Of a stretch of 64,000 nucleotides of DNA, positions 57,288-64,000 are shown piece by piece (within the stretch, counting starts at the first letter, position 1; every line of letters starts with the position of its first letter). Below the pieces are notes generated by a model. It was not told the origin of the DNA. It did no database searches and saw nothing but the letters and a program-made list of their open reading frames with translations. The DNA is taken from positions 556,001 to 620,000 of the forward strand of contig JAOTOM010005126.1 in NCBI GenBank assembly GCA_034440615.1, written 5' to 3'. The position numbers and the translations under genes are program-made. The stretch comes from Ashinkailepas kermadecensis (taxonomy: Eukaryota; Arthropoda; Thecostraca; Neolepadidae).

Positions 57288-57992
57288 CATGCATTCTTGC
57301 GTTGCCAAGGCTAAATGAAGTGAAATGCATCCCGAATGATTTGTTTTGCTTCATTGTTAGGGGCACACCCTAGTGCACAAAGGACGGGATCTAAAGTTGT
57401 TCATGTTCAATTATTGCTACTGTCGTCAAGTATTCATCATTTTCAATTATTTCTGTAGTTTTTCATGTCTTCCATTTCCAAGTTAAAAATGTCCAATGCT
57501 ATAAATCCGAGGAGAAATGAGGCCATATGCATGTGTTGAGTTTCCTACATTTTTGGTGTAGTCTCAGTCCGACCACCTTTACCTCCGTCCACCAACACTT
57601 TGTTCTCTCAACATGGGACCATGTGAGGCGGGCCCTATCAACCAAATTGGCAACACACATTGCCTCCATGCATTGGGCCCCACCAATATTGTTTTCTTCT
57701 AACCTCTCCATCCATGATTTTGGGTGTAGGTTCCAGTGAAAATGGGGCGGTTTGGCCCCTGTCAATTGGTCAGCTGTATCCTCCAGTGAACTGGACCCAC
57801 CCAAGAGTTGTCGAAAGGTTTCCACCGCTGTTATCAAATACCGCATTTTCCCGAGGTTGATCAGACCACACCAAATAATAGCAGTTGGAGCCCGGATCCA
57901 AAATACACCAGCGGTGGCGACGTCTATGATAAAAGCTAACAATGGTGATAAATCGCACGACTAAATTATAAAACGGCAAGTTCGTTACGAAT
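57288..57992. other. Unassigned sequence
   Basis: A 147-residue minus-strand frame (57499-57942) has no recognisable domain and is not called. Confidence 0.5.
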
Positions 57993-58335
57993 TCAAATCA
58001 AATCCTTATCGAGCAAAGTGCAATTTCTATGCTCCGGACCAAAGCCACTTCTATGTTTTGAGACAGGTGCTTGACATTTAACTTTCACCGGACCCATAGC
58101 CCTTGCGGCTCGCGGAATTCCCAGAGCTGAAACCTGGCTACGCCATTGTGAATGCAGTTCTCTCGGAAAATGACAGAAGCGAGCATGGACTGTGCTGATA
58201 AGAGGGGCATGTAGACTAGTACTTCGAAATTTGTTCCGGCTATTTTCAGTTAAAAAGCACAGTTATGGTCGTAGCGATAGTATTCACGGTATTGTAGGCC
58301 CTAGCTTTTTTTCTCTTCAGTGGTATAAGTATTAC
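57993..58335. repeat. Dispersed repeat pair, copy 1
   Basis: This is homologous to about 63524-63920 in the same orientation. Both share TCAAATCCTTATCGAGCAAAG, a TTTTCAC/TTTCACCGGAC region, GTTAAAAAGCACAGTTATG (AGTACAG in the other copy) and CAGTGGTATAAGTA or its variant. The class is unknown. Confidence 0.7.
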
Positions 58336-59044
58336 GGCAGCTGCGGGGGATATGACCTCCCAAATTCCACAATCGGGGATAGGACCTGGACAATTTTCGC
58401 CCAAAAGCGACTTGAATGCAATGACTTTTCAGACGGATACTGTGCCTCGCAATCATTTGTTCCACCCCAACTTTGCGACACCCCTCCCACTCCCCTCACG
58501 GAAAGGGGAAACTTCCCCCGCCTCTCCCCCGCGGTGGCTAAGTCAGGAAGCGCATTGGACTGCCTCCAGATTTTCAGCTTTGGCCTGCAATCAGAAATCT
58601 GTGGAGACACGCCGTGGGCACGTAGCGATGATGGGCCCATATTTCGAAGGCTCATAGGCCACCTCCGCAAAGGTGTGTGGGACGATATACATTGTGTTTC
58701 ACTCACTCCGAAAAGTGGGTTGAACCGGTGTCCAACTTCCTCCCCCTCCCCTATGGCAGAACCCTCGACTGCAACTAACCTCCTTCGCTGCAAGAGATTC
58801 TGTGTTTGTAGCAGATCAAAATAAACGGATAAATGTGAAACATTTGTGAGAAAAGATATCAATCTCCACACAACATCCGCTTTTATAATTTGCCTTATAA
58901 ATACTCGCTAACTGTACACAAGTTATGAGCTCATACAGTGGCATAACCAGGACTTCTCCCTGAAGGAGTGGGACAAATCTGATCAGAGGGCCACCGAACC
59001 AATGGAATCCTACATGCTAGACAGCAAGACTTGAAAATTTGTTG
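58336..59044. other. Unassigned sequence
   Basis: Long frames on both strands at 58332-58871 carry no recognisable domain. A CAGTGGCATAACCAGGACTT string near 58937 resembles ends of some dispersed repeats. Confidence 0.45.
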
Positions 59045-59225
59045 AAGTGCGAATATAGAGAATATGGAGAAAGGCTTACGGCATTAGATATGTACTCATT
59101 CAAGTGTAGGAGATTTCCAGGTTTTTCAATCAAAGGATGGTTGACCATTGGAATAGGCTGACTGCTGATGTTGTGGGGAGTCCCTCATTGAATGTACCTA
59201 AAAGTATGGTGGAGAAATGCGTTAG
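59045..59225 (+). pseudogene. LINE (CR1/L2-like) RT C-terminal remnant
   Basis: Two adjacent plus-strand readings in different frames give EYGERLTALDMYSFKCRR and RFFNQRMVDHWNRLTADVV followed by GSPSLNVPKSMVEKCV. These match the ends of non-LTR ORF2 proteins, where a YEERLxxLxLxxLxxRR motif precedes FFxxRVVxxWNxLPxxVVxAxSxxxFK by several dozen residues. Here that spacer is deleted and the frame shifts. The fragment is old and isolated. Confidence 0.65.
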
Positions 59226-59584
59226 GTTGGAAAATCTTGTTCTTTTAATTATAATTCGTGGTGGATGGGATGAGATTTGTGCTATTAGGTGTACATGGTA
59301 CAGGCACCTCTAAGCAGCCATGGATGGAGCTGAAAACTATTGATGGGGTACTCGATCCACGCGTGTGTGATGCGGGATTGAGTGAACAGGGCTAGATAAG
59401 TATTGGTAGGTGTATAGGATGTTGGTGGATAGTTTCTTTGGAATATAGAATGTGGTATTGGTTGGGGCGCTGATAATCTTTTGTCCACGCTTGTAGTATC
59501 TTTCCCGTACGGGCTCAACCCGGTTGGATCCCTGGGGTTCTTATTAAGTCTGTTATTATCTATTAAGTCTATTATCTGGGCCAC
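59226..59584. other. Spacer after the LINE remnant
   Basis: This may include LINE 3' untranslated sequence. Nothing specific is recognised. Confidence 0.4.
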
Positions 59585-62500
59585 CTAGCCATCAACAGGA
59601 GCCCCTGTTGACAATCTGTGACCTTCAGTGCTTTTAATGGACCTCCTTTTCGTCTGATGGGGCCTCCTGTGGATCGTATGGTGCAGCCTATCTACGAACG
59701 GTGCCTGATATATCCCTGATGGGGTTCCTATGTGTCTGGTTGGGCCTCCTATCGTTAAGCAGGGTCTTCTATTGACCATCGGGGACCTACTGTGCTTCTG
59801 ATGGAGGCCTATTGGACTGGTAGAGCATTCCTTGGCCTTTTTAGGCCTTGTCTTGATCTGGCGGAGCTTTCGTCTTGGTCTGATGGGACCTTCTTTTAGT
59901 CTGGTAGCGACAGACAGTGCCTACTGTTGGTCATCTGGGGCTTCCTGTGGTTCTGATGCGGCCCCTTCTTGGTCTGGTTGGGCCTCTTCTTGGTATGATG
60001 GGGTCTCGTGTCCGTCAACAATGGCCTCCTATGGAAAACGGGCATCCCGTGTCTATTATGGGGCCTCCATTTGGTCTGGTGTGGCCTTCTATCAATCAAA
60101 ATGGGCGTCCTATCGACGGACAAGAGTCTCCAAATGGGTCAGATGGAGTATCTTGCGTGCTTGAGGGGTCCTGCAGTGGATTTGATAGGATGTTTTAACA
60201 TGGGTTACTTGGAGCATCCTGTGGCCTTTTTTAAATGCCAGAATGTGATTGGAGGAGGATACGTTTGCCCTCCTGGCTAACGCCAGAGGGCGGCTCCAAC
60301 CGATGACGCCGGTACTAAGCAACAAATCCTGGGGCCTACGCAAGCTCCAGGGAGATGTCCCCATTACTCCCTCCCTTAGCTACGCCACGGGCCTTATTCT
60401 TGCTAAAGGTTGCAGCTTGGGCTAATCCCAACGTCACCGGGGAGTCCCATGAAGTCCTGAATGACGTCATTTGATGATGAATATTGTGTGTGTCACATAT
60501 AGGATACCACGCCAATAAGATAAATATTTCTTCAAGTAGCTTCCATTTTGCGAAACATTTACAATTCTGCTGTTTCCCTCTATTAGCATATATTGATATT
60601 GCTCAAGGTCTTTGTTTTCGCTGAGGGGAACTTCTGAAATCTGGACTAATCTATCGTGAAATAATGCAAGGAAGCTTCGCTTGGATATGAAAAAAAAATA
60701 TGCGCTTCCCAGGGAAAACTGAGGTTTGGGAAAGGACGAAATGCTGCTTATGGGGGAACGCCGGATAGATTCAGAGCTGGATGGCAGCTGTCCCTCTTGG
60801 CCCCACCCCCACCGGTCCTCGGATCTCTGCTCCTTTCATGTATTGGGGACTCCTTACCAAATTGAGTGTCTCCTCATGCAACCTCGGGTCCAGTTTCATA
60901 TTCCATGTTTCTCTTCTCCCGTCTTAGGTGTCTTGTCTTCCATGCCGGGAGTCTTCTCTATTGCGTGGTCCTCCCCTTCCAAATTAAGGGTCTTCTGTCA
61001 CGTCGCAGGGCTTCGTCTTCTAACCTAAATGTTTCTTACCCATCTTGGGGCTTCCCCTTGTGCCTTGGGGGACATCATATCTAATCCTACTGGCTTCCTC
61101 TCTCGTCTTATAAACCTCCTCAGTGCATGGGGCCTCCTTACCTGTCTTGGGGCCTTTTCTATCTTGGGGGCTTGCTTGCCCGTCTTTGAGGCTCCTCCTG
61201 GGTCTCATTTCCCCTTCGAGAGGCCACTTCCTCTATCCTTGGGGCCTCTTTTCCAATCTTGATGGAGTACTGATGAATTACTTTTTTTCCTAGGAACGTC
61301 AGTTTCTAAATTTGCAGCCATCTGTCCTGCCTCAGAGGACTTTTTATTTCCTAGGAGGAGCTTTCTGTTCCGCTTTGTGGGCTGCTTGTCGCATCCGGCA
61401 GCCATCGCTCCTATCTTATTGCCCTCTTATCTCGTCTTTGGGGCATCCTTTCATCCGGGGGCGGCCTCCTTTCCATTCTTCCGCCTCCTCTTCCAAAGTG
61501 AAGCTCTACCACGCTTGGGAGCTCCTCTTCTCCCCTTGAGGAATTCTCTCAATTTAAGGGCTTCCTTTCAGTGGTATCTCAGTGGCATTTTCTCAAGTCC
61601 TGTGGGGGACTTCCATGCCATTATTGGGGTCTCCTCTTCAATTGTATGGCCTCCTTTCCTATATCGGGGCCTCTCCTTCCAAATTAGGGACATCCTGTCA
61701 CACCTCAGGAGCCTCCTAGTTTAAGCTGGGTGGCTCCATACTCGTCTCGGTGGCATCAGTTTCATCCTGGGGCCCTACTTCCGTATCTCGCGGCCTCTTC
61801 TACCATCTCCGTCGCCCGTCTTTTACGAATCTGATCTGATTGTTTTAGGTGGTGGGAGGATCCTTGCCAGTTTTCGGGGACCTGCTCTTCTAAGCTATAC
61901 CATTGCAGTCGATACGCCCTTTAACCCCAAATAACTAACTAACAAACTAACTCTTCTAAGCTGGGTGCCTACCAACCGTCTCAGGGAATCATCTTGTGCA
62001 ATGCGATCGCGTCTCGTCTTCCAGTGGCTTCCTCTTGCAAATTAGGGGCCTCTCTCACGTCTTCGAGGGCTTCGTCTCAATTCCTGGAGATTCATTGCTC
62101 GTTTTAGATGTCTCCTTGCGCGTTATGGGGCCGTCTCTCATATTCCATGGTCCTCCCTGATCTTCTGGGCCCCTCTTACGTCCTGGGGGCCAGTTGCACT
62201 AATGTGGGCTTCTTCTCACAAACCCTGTCTCCTCTAAATTAGAGGCCTCCCGCCGCGCCTAGGAGACCAGATTTATTATGGACAGGCTCTACCCGTCAGA
62301 GTCGCAACCAAGGGGACGGAGGCTTGGCCTCCTGTCCCTCAGTAAACAAAAATACACTAGATTAAGCAAGACATTTTTAGATTTTCACCACGCAAATCTT
62401 AAATTTTCGGCGCCTTTGCGCGCCCAAATCAGTCTACGTTTCCTGATAGTACAATTTTGGTCGGTCCCGTTTAAGAAAATCTTGGCTGTGTCGTTGCTTG

Positions 62501-62770
62501 GGGGTCTAAGATCTTGGAACTCCATCTCCTATCGTACTGTCTACTTCTCCGTCTCAGTGGCCTTCTCTAATTTATTAGTGGGGCCTCCTTGCCAGTTTTC
62601 AAGGCATTCTCTTCTGTTCAGGGGGCCTCCGAGCCCGCCTTCACGACCCTCTTTAGTCCGTTGGACTTTTATCTCCTTGGGACCTCCGTTTCCAAATTAA
62701 ATGCCTCCTCTCTCGTCTTTGGGACTCCTCCGTGTTTCGGACCTCTACCCACCTGAAGGGTCACCTCGCG
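59585..62770. repeat. Degenerate GGGGCCTCC-type repeat field
   Basis: GGGGCCTCCT motifs followed by TTTGGTCTG, TTCCAAATT or TCTCGTCTT variants recur about every 25-35 bases over 3 kb, interrupted by unrelated patches (60230-60760, 61840-61960, 62280-62520). It is in the same orientation as the field at 1-640. Proline- and leucine-rich readings here are artefacts. Confidence 0.7.
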
Positions 62771-63523
62771 CGTCCTGGTGGACTCCTGCTCTCTCCCAGG
62801 GACATCGTTTCCCATCTCTTCTGTCCTTTTCTGTCCTATCTCTGGAGCTTTGTGGGACTTCCTACAGAAAAGAGCTCTGATTTTTATATAATATTAATTG
62901 TCTGGATGGTAGCGATCCTCAGTGAAGCCTTTCTTCTAGAGAGCATTTCAACTTTTCTGTGCGGTTCCGGGACGGTGCCTCCTCAGATGTCAGGGGGAGA
63001 ACGCCGTCTTGCACAGGGCATGGGGCGACTGTCCTCGCTGCCTCCCACCGGTGGCGACGCCCCTGGTCCAGTGTGTCTAAATTCGCTCAGCTAGCCGTCA
63101 GGATGTAACGATAAATTATTTCTGAATATTGTGTTATAGCCAATTCAAATGGAACCGCAAGTAGCTGGTCTCTTCACGACATTTCTGTGTTTGGGATATA
63201 TTTTAATTCGAAATGCATTGATATAGTTTCCTCCACACTTGGCTTCGCGAATCTTGAACTGTTACTTCTCACAGCATAATCAGCTCAACTAAGTCTCGTC
63301 TATATGTTATTGAAGTGGATATAAAAATAGGGGGAGGTCACTGGACATAGCTCACAACAGACGACTGACCGGCAACAGTAGCGTCGAAAGAGCTGACATA
63401 GCAATGGCCGCGGGGCGAGGACCAGCAGATCCCACGCCAAGCGTAATCACATGCCTGCATATCCTACTAAAAATGCCCAAGCAACTGTACGACTATCCAC
63501 TAAAAATAGGGCGTGTGCTACAG
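62771..63523. other. Unassigned sequence
   Basis: CACCGGTGGCGACGCCCCTG at about 63047 resembles the GGTGGCGACGCCCTTG that follows the first GGGGCCTCC field at about 705. Nothing else is recognised. Confidence 0.45.
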
Positions 63524-63920
63524 ATTGAAGTCAAATCCTTATCGAGCAAAGCACACATTCTACGCACATGAAAAAAAAATTGGGACATGCTTTTCACGTT
63601 TCATTTTCCACGGACAGAGAAAAAAAATTTGGGACATGCTTTTCACGTTTCATTTTCCACGGACAGATGGCTGTTTTGGCTGGTGGCATACCCTGGATGG
63701 TATCTGACCACGCCTTAGTTAATGAACGCCCCTCTGAAAGTCACATGAGGGAGCGTGGACATTGACACTGAGAAGAGAGCAACTTGCGTACATGGGAACT
63801 AGTCTTCCGATGTTCCTTTTCGGGCGCTTTTTGGTTAAAAAGTACAGTTATGATCTAAACGATAGATTGATCTAAACGAGCGATATATCTAAGCCTTCTC
63901 CAGTGGTGTAAATACTCCAC
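63524..63920. repeat. Dispersed repeat pair, copy 2
   Basis: This is the partner of 57993-58335. It contains an internal tandem duplication of about 48 bases (ATTGGGACATGCTTTTCACG and TTTCATTTTCCACGGACAGA) at 63573-63667. Confidence 0.7.
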
Positions 63921-64000
63921 AATTCTCACTCAACTGTGACAAGTATCCAACAGCTTTTCAATTGGGTAAAATTCCTCGCTTTCATTTCTCCTCTCCCTCC
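63921..64000. other. Window end, unassigned
   Basis: Nothing recognised. Confidence 0.3.

Noticed and set aside
58192..58871. Overlapping 210- and 179-residue frames on opposite strands
   Set aside because: Neither has a recognisable motif; they are mutual shadows in moderately GC-rich sequence.

Overview
This is eukaryotic, almost certainly metazoan, DNA. The best host-gene evidence is the first coding exon of a neuroligin-type cholinesterase-fold adhesion protein, with a signal peptide and a GTAAGT splice donor. The rest is intergenic or intronic sequence dominated by transposons, minisatellites and microsatellites. Short runs of AGGTTAGG/GGTCAGG, Penelope-like elements, a metazoan CACTA-type transposase and very long (TA)n and (CA)n tracts suggest an arthropod, perhaps a crustacean. 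That placement is inference. There are no bacterial operons, rRNA genes, convincing tRNA genes or CRISPR arrays.

Layout. 1-640: degenerate GC-rich minisatellite, of a kind that returns at 59.6-62.8 kb. 4.68-7.79 kb: two Penelope-like retroelement copies joined head to head as an inverted repeat, each ending outward at a hammerhead-like motif and then a (TA)n tract. 8.1 kb: LINE remnant. 9.2-10.3 kb: BamHI-site minisatellite. 15.4-16.4 kb: non-autonomous element with CACTGG-type inverted ends. 16.78-25.52 kb: a CACTA/EnSpm-like transposon with TA duplication, carrying a spliced, truncated C2H2 zinc-finger transposase gene whose 5.45-kb CpG-poor intron holds a 1.6-kb hAT element and a foldback element. 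Its 3' part holds a tandem repeat interrupted by a mariner-like MITE. 26-31 kb: a run of minisatellites (18, 32, 75, 55 and 64 bp units). 33.2-34.9 kb: decayed Ty3/gypsy pol (RNase H and integrase) with an internal 127-bp tandem expansion. 37.8-40.5 kb: 32-bp satellite of about 83 units. 43.9-44.3 kb: neuroligin exon, minus strand, in a CpG-rich island. 45.2-46.0 kb: 33-bp satellite. 46.9-47.3 kb: A-rich sequence of doubtful quality. 48.8-52.7 kb: a pair of diverged dispersed repeats around a 35-bp minisatellite and a second, unrelated Penelope fragment between (TA)n tracts. 52.8-57.3 kb: two foldback elements. 58-64 kb: LINE remnant, GGGGCCTCC-type repeat field and a dispersed repeat pair.

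Working parts. Nothing here forms a cooperative gene system. The coding signals are independent mobile-element genes, all broken or truncated as read, plus one host exon. The most informative structures are the nested CACTA element, the inverted Penelope pair and the repeated association of Penelope ends with (TA)n.
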